From Bacillota bacterium (GTDB taxonomy: Bacteria > Bacillota > Clostridia > Peptostreptococcales > Anaerovoracaceae): a stretch of 64,000 nucleotides of DNA. Each line of letters starts with the position of its first letter. Position 1 is the stretch's first letter. Shown here in pieces: positions 17,754 through 26,611 of this stretch. Where the stretch lies: NCBI GenBank assembly GCA_017433375.1, contig JAFRHG010000021.1:1-64000 (forward strand), read 5' to 3'. Position numbers and translations under genes: made by a program. The notes below the pieces were generated by a model. That model was not told the origin of the DNA. It saw nothing but the letters and a program-made list of their open reading frames with translations, and did not search any database.

Positions 17754-18383
17754 ATGAACAGAGTTAACATCCCCGGTGAAGCGCCGGGCAGCGCAACGTA
17801 TTACATGGGATCGCCGCCGGATGCCTACGGCAGGCGGATCTTTGAGATGGAACATTACGGCGACGCCAGGATCCGGAAAGCGCTGATGGATATCGGCAAG
17901 GAGCGTACGGAGCCCCATGTGACCATCTCCTCCATCGGCGAATATGAGGATCTGATCGGAAAGAGCCTGGGCAGGAAGGTGTATTCCTGTCTCTTCGGCG
18001 TAAGCTATCAGGACATCGACGTCACCGTGCTGGCGGATTTCCAGTCCAAAAGGCTGACCCTCCGGGTAGATCCGGATATCGGTCCGAAGCAGAAAAAGCA
18101 GCTTCTGCAGTTCTTCGAGATCCTGATCGCCGACGATTACTACCAGGAGGTGGAAGACGAAGAGGTGGAGCCCCATATCCCGCCGCTGCTCAAACGGCTG
18201 TCCATGATCGCCGGCGTCGTCCTGTTCGCCTCGATGCTTCTGGATCTGGTGAATTTCCTGCCGGAGTTCCATAAGGGGATCGTCTTCCTGAAATGGTTCT
18301 CCATGTTGTTTCTTGCCGCCTGCTTCGTCGGGATGGAGCTGAAGAAAAAGCAGCTGAGAAAGAACTGGGACAGGAAGGACTGA
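17754..18383 (+). CDS. Unknown protein with two C-terminal membrane helices
   Basis: 209 residues; I do not recognise the family. The first about 145 residues are soluble and mixed alpha/beta, ending in an acidic stretch (QEVEDEEVEP). Two hydrophobic segments follow (about 150-170 and 178-196), then a very basic tail (KKKQLRKNWDRKD), suggesting a cytoplasmic domain anchored in the membrane. The ATG follows TTGGAGGAATCAG. It lies 22 bases after the EamA gene and may share its transcript; a separate promoter follows it. Confidence 0.6.
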   Translation: MNRVNIPGEAPGSATYYMGSPPDAYGRRIFEMEHYGDARIRKALMDIGKERTEPHVTISSIGEYEDLIGKSLGRKVYSCLFGVSYQDIDVTVLADFQSKRLTLRVDPDIGPKQKKQLLQFFEILIADDYYQEVEDEEVEPHIPPLLKRLSMIAGVVLFASMLLDLVNFLPEFHKGIVFLKWFSMLFLAACFVGMELKKKQLRKNWDRKD

Positions 18384-18394
18384 CAAGATTCCTG

Positions 18395-18423
18395 TTTACA
18401 CCGGCAGAGGCAAAGAGTAGAAT
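18395..18423 (+). promoter_or_regulatory. Promoter of the secreted protease gene
   Basis: TTTACA (18395-18400), a 17-base spacer and TAGAAT (18418-18423); both hexamers match the vegetative consensus at 5 of 6 positions. Confidence 0.7.
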
Positions 18424-18467
18424 ATACATGAATTATTCTATATAAAACCCGGATTAAGAGGAGAACG

Positions 18468-20495
18468 ATGAGGAATACGAAAAGACGACATCTTGTCCTT
18501 ACGCTGACCCTGGCGGCGTCCATGGTTTTCTGCCTGGTCCCTTCCGCAACATCCGCTGCGGAGCGAACCGTCAATCCCGGCCACCACCATGTGGATGTGG
18601 ACATCTACAAGGTTCCGGCGTCGGAACAGGGCGGTGTTAAGGTTCAGGGAACGGAGACATATCTCGAAAAACTGGACCCCAGAAACGAAGACTGGTATAA
18701 GGATAATATTGAGGTCAGGGATCAGTACAATTCCAGTCTCTGCTGGTCCTTCTCCGCCAACAAGGCGGCGATGATCTCTTATGCAAAGGAGTGTGCCGAA
18801 GATGGCAGCGCGCAGGTGCCGGAGACTTCTCCCATTCACCTAGGGTATTTCTTCTATAACCGGGTAAACGACCCTCTGGGTCAGACAGGCGGAGACTATA
18901 ATTACAATACCCAAGGAGAAAACTGGTTTACAGAAGGCGGAAGCGTCGTGAATACCTTCCAGCACATGGCTACCTGGTCGGGACTTAGCAATGAACGCAA
19001 TGCACCCTTTAGCGTAGCGCTCGATCCGGATAAAGGCGAATATGTCTATAACGGGCCCATGGATCTGTCCTTTGGTCTCAGTCCTCAGCAGCTACAGAGT
19101 CTTGCTTATAACAATGAATTCCTGGAAACCGAGTCCACCTTCTACGCCCGGGGAGATCAGAACGATCTGAAGTATGTGGTCTCACAACACGGCGCCGCTG
19201 TCGTATCCCTCTTTTTCGGTAACCGAAACATTTCACTGGACGATTACATCAACAGGATAGACGATCCGGAGAGCGAATACTATGGCACGATGAATTTCTA
19301 CAATCCCGACGGGTATAAGCAAAACAACAATCACGAGGTCGTCGTTATCGGATGGGATGATGACTATCCCGCTTCAAACTTCATTTCCGAAAAACACGAT
19401 GGCAGCGGTGATGTAGTCTCTCCCGCAAATGACGGGGCATGGCTCGTGATGAACAGCTGGGGGACCAATTGGGGCGGTGACGGAGGCTACTTCTGGGTCT
19501 CCTATGACAGCGAGGACATCCTCAGCGACGGCATCTGCGGTTTTCGAATGACCAAACCGGATTCCTACAGATATAACTTCCAATATGACGGAAACGCCAA
19601 CAACGACAACTACAACCTGAGCAAAGGAGATATCGCGGCGAATGTATTCACCAATACGACCGGTGAGAAGATCCGCTTGGACGCCATTGGCTTTACCGAG
19701 TACAATGACGGACCGACAGACTACGATGTGAAGATCTACACATCCCTGACGGATCCGGACCTTCCGACCAGCGGAGAATTAGCATCATTTATGAAGGTTA
19801 CCACGCATACGCCGGGGTACAAGACGTTCCAGCTGGATCAGGAGTTACCTTATGTAGAGATTGAACAGAACGACACCTATTCCATTGTGGTCACCGCAGA
19901 GAACGATGAGACCTATTTCGGCGTAGAAAGTACAGGTGCCAAGTATTCGGCATCCATAGAAGAAGGACAGAGCTACGGCTGGGATCCAAAGGGCGGCTGG
20001 GAAGACATGGAATCTTACGACGTCTGCTACCGCATCAAAGGTCTGGCCAATGCTATAGACGATCCGAAACCCACGACAACAGAGCCGCCGGTCCCCCGGA
20101 CGACCGATCCTCAGCCCACGAGCGCAACGACCACGACAACGGCGCCCACCGCTGCTCCTGACCCGTCGGGAGGGGGTTCCCAGATCAAGCTGAAGGCGAC
20201 GAAGATCACCAGCATCAAAAAAGGCAATAAGTCCCTGACCGTGAAGTGGAAGAAGTCCAGGCAGATCGTGGAGGGCAAGCATGTCACCGGTTACCAGATC
20301 CGCTACAGCCTGAAGCGCAACATGAAGAATGCGAAGACGGTGACCGTGAAGGGCTTCGCCAAAACATCGAAAAAGATAAAGAAACTGAAGAAAAAGAAGA
20401 CCTACTATGTGCAGGTCCGGACCATCTACATCGATGACAGGGGCGTCGAGCACAGCTCCGCCTGGTCCAAGAAGAAGTCCAAAAAGACCAGATAG
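18468..20495 (+). CDS. Secreted C1 (papain-like) cysteine protease with lectin-like and fibronectin III domains
   Basis: 675 residues. A signal peptide (about 1-31, ending ATSAA) leads to a papain-fold domain. The catalytic Cys is in NSSLCWSFSA (about residue 94), the His in NNHEVVVIGWDD (about 289) and the Asn in MNSWGTNWGGDGGY (about 329). A beta-rich domain (about 365-515) resembles the lectin-like partner domain of clostridial C1 proteases. A Thr/Pro linker (about 530-565) and a Lys-rich fibronectin type III domain (about 570-670) follow. I see no sortase motif. It probably digests extracellular protein, fitting an amino-acid fermenter, and the basic C-terminus may hold it to the cell surface. 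Confidence 0.85.
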   Translation: MRNTKRRHLVLTLTLAASMVFCLVPSATSAAERTVNPGHHHVDVDIYKVPASEQGGVKVQGTETYLEKLDPRNEDWYKDNIEVRDQYNSSLCWSFSANKAAMISYAKECAEDGSAQVPETSPIHLGYFFYNRVNDPLGQTGGDYNYNTQGENWFTEGGSVVNTFQHMATWSGLSNERNAPFSVALDPDKGEYVYNGPMDLSFGLSPQQLQSLAYNNEFLETESTFYARGDQNDLKYVVSQHGAAVVSLFFGNRNISLDDYINRIDDPESEYYGTMNFYNPDGYKQNNNHEVVVIGWDDDYPASNFISEKHDGSGDVVSPANDGAWLVMNSWGTNWGGDGGYFWVSYDSEDILSDGICGFRMTKPDSYRYNFQYDGNANNDNYNLSKGDIAANVFTNTTGEKIRLDAIGFTEYNDGPTDYDVKIYTSLTDPDLPTSGELASFMKVTTHTPGYKTFQLDQELPYVEIEQNDTYSIVVTAENDETYFGVESTGAKYSASIEEGQSYGWDPKGGWEDMESYDVCYRIKGLANAIDDPKPTTTEPPVPRTTDPQPTSATTTTTAPTAAPDPSGGGSQIKLKATKITSIKKGNKSLTVKWKKSRQIVEGKHVTGYQIRYSLKRNMKNAKTVTVKGFAKTSKKIKKLKKKKTYYVQVRTIYIDDRGVEHSSAWSKKKSKKTR

Positions 20496-20549
20496 AGGTC
20501 AGCCATACAACAGCAACAAAGATCAATACCATCAAAGAAAGGAATTACC

Positions 20550-21332
20550 ATGGCAGATTACGAAACCATCAAGTACGAAACCAAAGACAACATCGCTATC
20601 GTCACCGTCAACCGGCCCCAGGCCATGAACGCCCTCACCAGCCAGGTGCTGGATGAGCTCTACGATGTGTTTGGAAAGATCAGCGAGGATGAGAATGTCC
20701 TGGCGGCGATCCTTACCGGCGAAGGCAAGGCCTTTGTAGCCGGTGCCGACATCGGGGAGATGTCCAGGCTGAACAGCGTGGAGGCCAGGCTCTTCTCGGA
20801 GAGGGGACACCGGACCATGAACCGGATCGAGAACGTGAACAAACCGGTCATCGCCGCGGTGAACGGTTTCGCCCTGGGCGGAGGATGCGAGTTGGCGATG
20901 TCCTGCGACATCCGCATCGCGTCGGCGAAGGCGAAATTCGGCCAGCCGGAAGTGGGCCTGGGCCTGATTCCCGGATTCGGCGGCAACCTGCGTCTGTCCC
21001 GTCTGGTGGGCAAGGGCATGGCCAAGTATCTGATCATGACCGCGGATATGATCAACGCGGAGGAAGCCCTGCGGATCGGCCTGGTGGAAAAACTGACTGA
21101 GCCGGAGGAACTGATGGCTGAGGCGGAAAAGGTCGCCGCTACCATCGCTTCCAAGGCGCCCATCGCCGTTTCCATCGCCAAGGACGTGATCAACAACGGC
21201 TACGATGCGGACATGAAGACGGCCTCCGCCTATGAGGTCAACGCCTTCGGCATTCCCTTCGCTTCGGAGGATATGAAGGAGGGCACAGCCGCCTTCCTGG
21301 AGAAGAGAAAGGCCGTGTGGAAGAACCGTTAG
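20550..21332 (+). CDS. Enoyl-CoA hydratase / crotonase
   Basis: 260-residue crotonase-fold enzyme that hydrates crotonyl-CoA-type substrates to 3-hydroxyacyl-CoA. The oxyanion-hole segments are AFVAGADIGEM and NGFALGGGCELAMSCD; the two catalytic glutamates are expected near the latter and in FGQPEVGLGLIPGFGG. The C-terminal EGTAAFLEKRKAVWKNR is typical of clostridial Crt. It stands without thl/hbd/bcd neighbours, unlike a standard butyrate operon, and is followed at 18 bases by an aldo/keto reductase gene. The physiological substrate is uncertain. Confidence 0.88.
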   Translation: MADYETIKYETKDNIAIVTVNRPQAMNALTSQVLDELYDVFGKISEDENVLAAILTGEGKAFVAGADIGEMSRLNSVEARLFSERGHRTMNRIENVNKPVIAAVNGFALGGGCELAMSCDIRIASAKAKFGQPEVGLGLIPGFGGNLRLSRLVGKGMAKYLIMTADMINAEEALRIGLVEKLTEPEELMAEAEKVAATIASKAPIAVSIAKDVINNGYDADMKTASAYEVNAFGIPFASEDMKEGTAAFLEKRKAVWKNR

Positions 21333-21350
21333 TGCACGAAGGAGAGCGTC

Positions 21351-22322
21351 ATGCGCAGCATCACACTCGGACAATCAAATATTTCCGTTACCCCCGTTGG
21401 CCTGGGCGTACTGACCATCGGGGGTACGCAGCTTGATTTACCCCTGGAGGAGGGCGCACGGATCGTACGCTATGCTTACGACAGGGGAATTCGTTTTTTT
21501 GACACCGCCCAGTACTACGAGACCTACCTCTATATGCGGGAGGCCTTCCGGGGTCTGGACATGAGCAAAGGCAATCCCGACCGGCCGGTCATCGCCAGCA
21601 AATGCCTGGACGAATCCTACGAGGCCATGGAGAAGGCCATCGGGGAATGCCTGGAAGCCCTGGATCTTGACTACGTGGATATCTTCAAGCTCCACGAGGT
21701 CCGGCATGATCCGGACTGGGAGAACAGGGCAGGGGCCTGGCAGTGCCTTCTGGATTATAAGGCGAAGGGAATCATCGGCGCCGTCGGCGTGTCCACCCAT
21801 CACATCGATGTGGTCCGCCGCCTGGCGGATGTGCCCGAATGCGACATCATATTTCCCCTGATCAATTACGCCGGCCTGGGTATCCGGGAAGGCGCGGGTC
21901 CGGGAAGGGCGGAGGATATGGCCGATGCCATCCGTCTCTGCCTGGCCAGGGGAAAGGGCGTCTACGCCATGAAGGCCTTCGGAGGAGGCAACCTTTCGGG
22001 GAACTACCGGAAGGCCCTGGATTACGTCCGGGAGATCGGTGTCCACTCCATCATGGTGGGCATGGGCAGCACCGAAGAGATCGACCGGCTCTGCGAATAC
22101 GCGGAAGGGACCCTGCCGGCGGAATACGTCCCGGACATCAGCAAAAAAAGGATCCACATCGATCAGGGTGACTGCGAAGGCTGCGGTGCCTGCATCGACC
22201 GCTGCCCCAACAAGGCCATCTTCCGCAATGACCAGGGGCTGGCCGACGTGGACCATCAGATCTGCCTGACCTGCGGCTACTGCGCCCCGGTCTGCCCGGT
22301 GCGGGCGATCATCATGTGGTAA
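21351..22322 (+). CDS. Aldo/keto reductase with C-terminal 2[4Fe-4S] ferredoxin domain
   Basis: 323 residues. The N-terminal TIM barrel (about 1-260) has aldo/keto-reductase features: RFFDTAQYY, LDYVDIFKLHEV and GVSTHHIDVV. The C-terminal segment carries two clusters, CEGCGACIDRCP and CLTCGYCAPVCP. Such ferredoxin-fused members occur widely in anaerobes and may use reduced ferredoxin instead of, or as well as, NAD(P)H; the substrate is unknown. GAAGGAGAG precedes the ATG, and the gene directly follows the crotonase gene. Confidence 0.85.
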   Translation: MRSITLGQSNISVTPVGLGVLTIGGTQLDLPLEEGARIVRYAYDRGIRFFDTAQYYETYLYMREAFRGLDMSKGNPDRPVIASKCLDESYEAMEKAIGECLEALDLDYVDIFKLHEVRHDPDWENRAGAWQCLLDYKAKGIIGAVGVSTHHIDVVRRLADVPECDIIFPLINYAGLGIREGAGPGRAEDMADAIRLCLARGKGVYAMKAFGGGNLSGNYRKALDYVREIGVHSIMVGMGSTEEIDRLCEYAEGTLPAEYVPDISKKRIHIDQGDCEGCGACIDRCPNKAIFRNDQGLADVDHQICLTCGYCAPVCPVRAIIMW

Positions 22323-22389
22323 ATCGATCGGCTGCTATTTCCAAAGGCGCCGGAACAGATACAAAACAACAGAAAGGAAGCGTGACATT

Positions 22390-23622
22390 ATGAGCAAAAC
22401 AGGTTTTTCAGCAGCGGATATTCTTCTCCCGGCAGACGGGCACTTTGAGACCTGGGCCGTGGTGGCCTGCGATCAGTTCACTTCCCAGCCGGAATACTGG
22501 GAACGGGTGAAGGAGACCGTGGGGGACAACCCGTCCACCTTCCGCATCATCCTGCCGGAAGCCCAGCTGTCCGACGGACACACCCAGGAGCACATCGCCA
22601 GGATCAATGCTACTATGCGGGAGTATCTGGACAGAGGGATCTTCAGGGAATACCCGGATGCCATGATCTATCTGGAGCGGGTGCAGAGCGACGGCCGGAT
22701 CCGCAGGGGTCTCATCGGCAAGATCGACCTGGAGGAATACGATTATTCTCCCGACAGCACGGCCCTGGTGAGGGCCACGGAAGGAACGGTCCTGGACCGG
22801 ATCCCGCCACGCCAGGCGGTGAGAAGAGACGCTGCTCTGGAGCTGCCCCACATCATGCTGCTGGTGGACGATCCGGGCAACACTCTGATCGGTCCCCTGG
22901 CCGCCTGCGATGAGGTGGTCTACGACTTCGATCTCATGGAAGGGGGCGGCCACGCGAGAGGCTGCCTGCTGACCAAGGATCAGATGGACGCCGCCCAGAA
23001 AGCCCTGGAAGTCCTGGCGGAATCTCCGCTGCTCTTCGCCGTGGGCGACGGCAACCATTCCCTGGCTTCCGCCAAGGCCCACTACGAGGAAGAAAAGGCC
23101 AAGGGCCTCGCCTCTTCTGAGCTTTCCCGCTACGCCCTGGTGGAGATCGTCAATCTTTACGATGACGCTCTGGAATTCGAGCCCATTCACCGGGTCCTCT
23201 TCGACATCGATCCGGAGGACATCCTGGCGGAGCTGAAGGCGGCATACCCGGGCACGATTCAGACGACGGATCTCAACGCCGCGGTTCCGGAAGGCGCCCA
23301 CGTCATCCGTTACGCCTGGGCGAAGGAAGAGGGGCTTCTGATCATCCCCAATCCCAAAGCCCAGCTGGAAGTAGGCACCCTGCAGAGTTTCCTGGACAGG
23401 TACCTGAAGGAAAAGGGCGGTCGGATCGACTACGTCCACGGGGACGACATCACCATCGAGCTGGGCAGAAAAGAAGGATGCATCGCCTTCCTGCTGCCGG
23501 CCATGGACAAAAACGACCTGTTCAGGTCCATCGTCGCCGACGGACCCCTGCCCAGAAAGACCTTCTCCATGGGCCACGCCGCCGACAAGCGGTACTACAT
23601 CGAGGCCCGGAAGATCAAATAA
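22390..23622 (+). CDS. DUF1015-family protein
   Basis: 410-residue soluble protein of the DUF1015 family (COG4198). Characteristic pieces are FSAADILLP and the N-terminal AVVACDQFTSQPEYW, the central VGDGNHSLASAKAHYE (about 217-232), and LVEIVNLYDDALEFEPIHRVL. The conserved GDGNHS suggests a nucleotide or phosphate site. In other clostridia the family often neighbours serine/phosphoglycerate genes; here it precedes glycine cleavage genes, which would fit a link to serine-glycine metabolism. Function unproven. Confidence 0.75.
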   Translation: MSKTGFSAADILLPADGHFETWAVVACDQFTSQPEYWERVKETVGDNPSTFRIILPEAQLSDGHTQEHIARINATMREYLDRGIFREYPDAMIYLERVQSDGRIRRGLIGKIDLEEYDYSPDSTALVRATEGTVLDRIPPRQAVRRDAALELPHIMLLVDDPGNTLIGPLAACDEVVYDFDLMEGGGHARGCLLTKDQMDAAQKALEVLAESPLLFAVGDGNHSLASAKAHYEEEKAKGLASSELSRYALVEIVNLYDDALEFEPIHRVLFDIDPEDILAELKAAYPGTIQTTDLNAAVPEGAHVIRYAWAKEEGLLIIPNPKAQLEVGTLQSFLDRYLKEKGGRIDYVHGDDITIELGRKEGCIAFLLPAMDKNDLFRSIVADGPLPRKTFSMGHAADKRYYIEARKIK

Positions 23623-23698
23623 CCCTGCGGCTGCCCCGGGAACAGACCCGATTTTTGGTCACCGCAGAAGAATAATTGCAACTTCGCAAGGTTGTCCG

Positions 23699-23727
23699 TT
23701 GACCCGGACACTTCCTGGTGATAAAGT
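23699..23727 (+). promoter_or_regulatory. Promoter of the glycine cleavage operon
   Basis: TTGACC (23699-23704), a 17-base spacer and TAAAGT (23722-23727). Short hairpins (for example GTCCG-TTGACC-CGGAC) overlap it. I see no glycine riboswitch core in the 131-base gap. Confidence 0.6.
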
Positions 23728-23753
23728 GTTATTGTTGCAAAGGAGATTTAACC

Positions 23754-24839
23754 ATGGAACGAAAAACACCACTTTATGAAGCCCATCTGAAGGCGGGGGG
23801 CAAGATGGTTCCCTTCGCCGGCTATGTCCTTCCGGTGCAGTACGGCACCGGCGTGAACAAGGAGCACATGGCGGTACGAACGGCTGCCGGCATGTTCGAT
23901 GTCTCCCACATGGGGGAAATCCTCTGTGAGGGCCCGGATGCCCTGGCCAACCTGAACCATCTGATGACCAACGATTTCACCAGCATGGTGGATGATCAGG
24001 CCCGCTACAGCCCCATGTGCAATGAACAGGGCGGTACGGTGGACGACCTGATCGTCTACAAGATCAGCGAAGGGAAGTACTTCATCGTCGTCAACGCGGC
24101 CAATAAGGACAAAGACTTCCGCTGGATGGCGGACCACCAGCAGGGTGATGTCACCTTCACCGATGTGTCCGACCAGTACGCCCAGATCGCCGTCCAGGGC
24201 CCCAGGGCGAAGGACGTCATCGCCAAACTGGCCAAACCGGAGGATCTTCCCACAAAGTACTATCACGCGAAGATGGCTTCGGAAGTGGCGGGAATACCCT
24301 GCATCGTTTCCAATACCGGCTACACCGGCGAATCCGGCGTGGAGATCTACCTCCCGGCGGCAAGGGCGGAGAAGATGTGGGACGCTCTCCTGGAAGCGGG
24401 GGAGGAGTTCGGTCTGATCCCCTGCGGATTGGGCGCCAGAGACACCCTGCGGATGGAAGCGGGCATGCCCCTCTATGGCCATGAGATGAATGACGAGATT
24501 TCACCGCTCTCCGCGGGCCTCGGCTTCGCCGTCAAGATGAAGAAGGACGAGTTCATCGGCAAAAAGCCAATGGAAGATGCCGGCGATCCCGATGTGGTAC
24601 GGGTTGGCCTGGCGGTCACCGGCCGGGGCATCGTCCGGGAGCACCAGGATGTCTACGATACGGAAGGCAACCTTATCGGCGAGTCCACCTCCGGCACCAA
24701 GGTGCCCAGCAACGACCGGCCCATCGCCATGGCCCGGGTGCCGAAGAAGTTCGCGGAAACCGGCACAAAGCTCATCGTCGATGTCCGGGGGCGCCAGGTG
24801 GAGACGGAAGTCGTTCCCATGCCATTTTATAAGAAATAG
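23754..24839 (+). CDS. gcvT: Glycine cleavage system T protein (aminomethyltransferase)
   Basis: Transfers the methylene group from aminomethyl-lipoyl H protein to tetrahydrofolate, releasing ammonia; 361 residues. Family landmarks: [20 protein letters not shown] at the N-terminus, [10 protein letters not shown], and [13 protein letters not shown] with [20 protein letters not shown] in the folate region. The ATG at 23754 follows AAAGGAG. It opens the cluster gcvT-gcvH-gcvPA-gcvPB-lpdA, a complete glycine cleavage system, which in anaerobes can also run toward glycine synthesis. Confidence 0.96.
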   Translation: MERKTPLYEAHLKAGGKMVPFAGYVLPVQYGTGVNKEHMAVRTAAGMFDVSHMGEILCEGPDALANLNHLMTNDFTSMVDDQARYSPMCNEQGGTVDDLIVYKISEGKYFIVVNAANKDKDFRWMADHQQGDVTFTDVSDQYAQIAVQGPRAKDVIAKLAKPEDLPTKYYHAKMASEVAGIPCIVSNTGYTGESGVEIYLPAARAEKMWDALLEAGEEFGLIPCGLGARDTLRMEAGMPLYGHEMNDEISPLSAGLGFAVKMKKDEFIGKKPMEDAGDPDVVRVGLAVTGRGIVREHQDVYDTEGNLIGESTSGTKVPSNDRPIAMARVPKKFAETGTKLIVDVRGRQVETEVVPMPFYKK

Positions 24840-24846
24840 TCAAACA

Positions 24847-24866
24847 CAAAGGCAGAGTTGCCTTTG
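24847..24866. repeat. Inverted pair of the dispersed motif between gcvT and gcvH
   Basis: CAAAGGCA (24847-24854) and TGCCTTTG (24859-24866) form an 8-bp stem with loop GAGT. No T-run follows, so it is an intercistronic hairpin rather than a clear terminator. Confidence 0.7.
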
Positions 24867-24913
24867 CATAAACCGTTAACCATTAACCGCCATAACGTTA
24901 AAGGAGAATCACA

Positions 24914-25294
24914 ATGGAATTCAGAACAGATCTTTCCTACACCAAGTCTCATGAATGGGTAAAACTCGAAGAGGACACGGCGACCATCGGCATCACCGAT
25001 TACGCGCAGGACGCGCTGGGCGACCTGGTCTTCGTCAATCTGCCGGAAGAGGGCGATGAAGTGGAGGCGGAAGCCGTCTTCGCCGATGTGGAGTCGGTCA
25101 AAGCCGTTTCCGACATCTACTCCCCGGTCACCGGAGTAGTCAGCGAGGTCAACGAGGAACTGCTGGACTCGCCGGAGATGATCAACGAATCCGCCTATGA
25201 CGCCTGGTTCATTCGGGTGGACAATGTGACGGACCACACGGAGTTCATGACGGCGGAGGAATACGAAGCCTACGTGGAAAACGAACAGGAGTAA
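24914..25294 (+). CDS. gcvH: Glycine cleavage system H protein
   Basis: 126-residue lipoyl carrier that shuttles the aminomethyl group between the P, T and L proteins. The lipoylation lysine is Lys63 in [16 protein letters not shown]-terminal [12 protein letters not shown] and the ending [10 protein letters not shown] are typical. GTTAAAGGAG precedes the ATG. It sits 74 bases after gcvT, with the motif hairpin between them, and 6 bases before gcvPA. Confidence 0.96.
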   Translation: MEFRTDLSYTKSHEWVKLEEDTATIGITDYAQDALGDLVFVNLPEEGDEVEAEAVFADVESVKAVSDIYSPVTGVVSEVNEELLDSPEMINESAYDAWFIRVDNVTDHTEFMTAEEYEAYVENEQE

Positions 25295-25300
25295 GGATCT

Positions 25301-26611
25301 ATGGGAACCTATGTACCGAACACCCTTCCTCAGCAGCAGGACATGCTGAAGGAGATGGGCCTTTCTTCCATGGAGGATCTGTTCGCCCACATTCCTGAGG
25401 AAGTCAAATACCAAGGGCCCCTGGATCTGCCTGAGGGCAGGTCGGAGATGGAGGTCCTTGCCGAGATGGAGGACATAGCGGGGAAGAACCGGGTTTTCCG
25501 GAGCATCTTCCGGGGCGCCGGCGCCTACCATCACTATATTCCCGCCATGGTGGGACACGTGCTGTCCAACGAGACCCTGCAGACCGCCTACACCCCTTAC
25601 CAGGCGGAGATCAGCCAGGGCGTGCTCCAGTCCATCTTCGAATACCAGACGGGGATCTGCGAGCTGACGGGCATGGATGTGTCCAACGCTTCCGTCTATG
25701 ACGGCGCCACGGCGGCGGCGGAAGCCCTGGCCATGTGCCGGGAAAGAAAACGCAACAAAGCTCTGGTTTCCGCGGCAGTGCAGCCGGGTGTTTTAGAGAC
25801 CATCCGGACCTACTGCTTCGGCAGCGGCATGGAGCTTGCGGTCATCCCGGAAAAGGACGGCCTGACGGATCTGGATGCCCTGGCCTCCATGATCGATGAG
25901 GAGACCGCCTGCGTCTACCTGCAGCATCCCAATTATTACGGCAGGCTGGAGGATGCGGCGCGGGCCGGAGAGATCATCCATGAAACCAAGGCGAAATACA
26001 TCCTGGGCGTCAATCCTCTTTCCCTGGGTATCTTAAAGACCCCGGCGGAATACGGTGCGGACGTGGCCGTTGGCGACGGACAGCCGTTGGGACTGCCCCT
26101 GGCTTTCGGCGGCCCCTATCTGGGATTCATGGCCAGCACCGACGCCATGAAGAGAAAGCTTCCCGGGCGCATCGTCGGACAGACGATGGACGCGGAAGGG
26201 AAGAGGGGCTACGTGCTGACCCTGCAGGCCAGGGAACAGCACATCCGCCGGGAGAAGGCCTCCAGCAACATCTGCTCCAACCAGGCCCTCTGCGCTCTGG
26301 CGGTAGGTGTTTACCTGGCGGCCATGGGTCCTGAGGGACTGGCGGAAGCGGCCCGGCAGTGCACGGCCAAGGCCCACTACTTCGCGGAGAAGCTGGAAGA
26401 GATCGGCTTCACCGTGGAACAGGGCGAATTCTTCCACGAGTTCGTGACCAGCTCCGCCAAACCGGCGGCCGACATTCTTGCGGCCCTGGAAGAAGCGGGC
26501 ATCCTGGGCGGTCTGCCTTTGGACGAACACCGGATACTCTGGTGCTGTACGGAAATGAACAGCCGGAAAGATATGGACGAAGCCGTTTCGATCCTGAAGG
26601 AGGTGGTCTGA
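25301..26611 (+). CDS. gcvPA: Glycine dehydrogenase (decarboxylating) subunit 1
   Basis: N-terminal half of the pyridoxal-phosphate P protein, 436 residues, as in the split form of Firmicutes and archaea. It starts YVPNTLPQQQDMLKEMG and contains GAGAYHHYIPAMVGHV, QGVLQSIFEYQTGICELTGM and VGDGQPLGLPLAFGGPYLGF. It forms the active complex with gcvPB, which carries the cofactor lysine. The stop codon overlaps the gcvPB start (TGATG). Confidence 0.96.
   Translation: MGTYVPNTLPQQQDMLKEMGLSSMEDLFAHIPEEVKYQGPLDLPEGRSEMEVLAEMEDIAGKNRVFRSIFRGAGAYHHYIPAMVGHVLSNETLQTAYTPYQAEISQGVLQSIFEYQTGICELTGMDVSNASVYDGATAAAEALAMCRERKRNKALVSAAVQPGVLETIRTYCFGSGMELAVIPEKDGLTDLDALASMIDEETACVYLQHPNYYGRLEDAARAGEIIHETKAKYILGVNPLSLGILKTPAEYGADVAVGDGQPLGLPLAFGGPYLGFMASTDAMKRKLPGRIVGQTMDAEGKRGYVLTLQAREQHIRREKASSNICSNQALCALAVGVYLAAMGPEGLAEAARQCTAKAHYFAEKLEEIGFTVEQGEFFHEFVTSSAKPAADILAALEEAGILGGLPLDEHRILWCCTEMNSRKDMDEAVSILKEVV

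Noticed and set aside
23623-23753. Possible glycine riboswitch before gcvT
   Set aside because: The gap is only 131 bases and lacks the conserved glycine-aptamer core segments; it contains a plain promoter instead.
26359-26610. Longer gcvPB start inside gcvPA
   Set aside because: The ATG at 26611 overlaps the gcvPA stop with a good ribosome site and gives the family's normal N-terminus.
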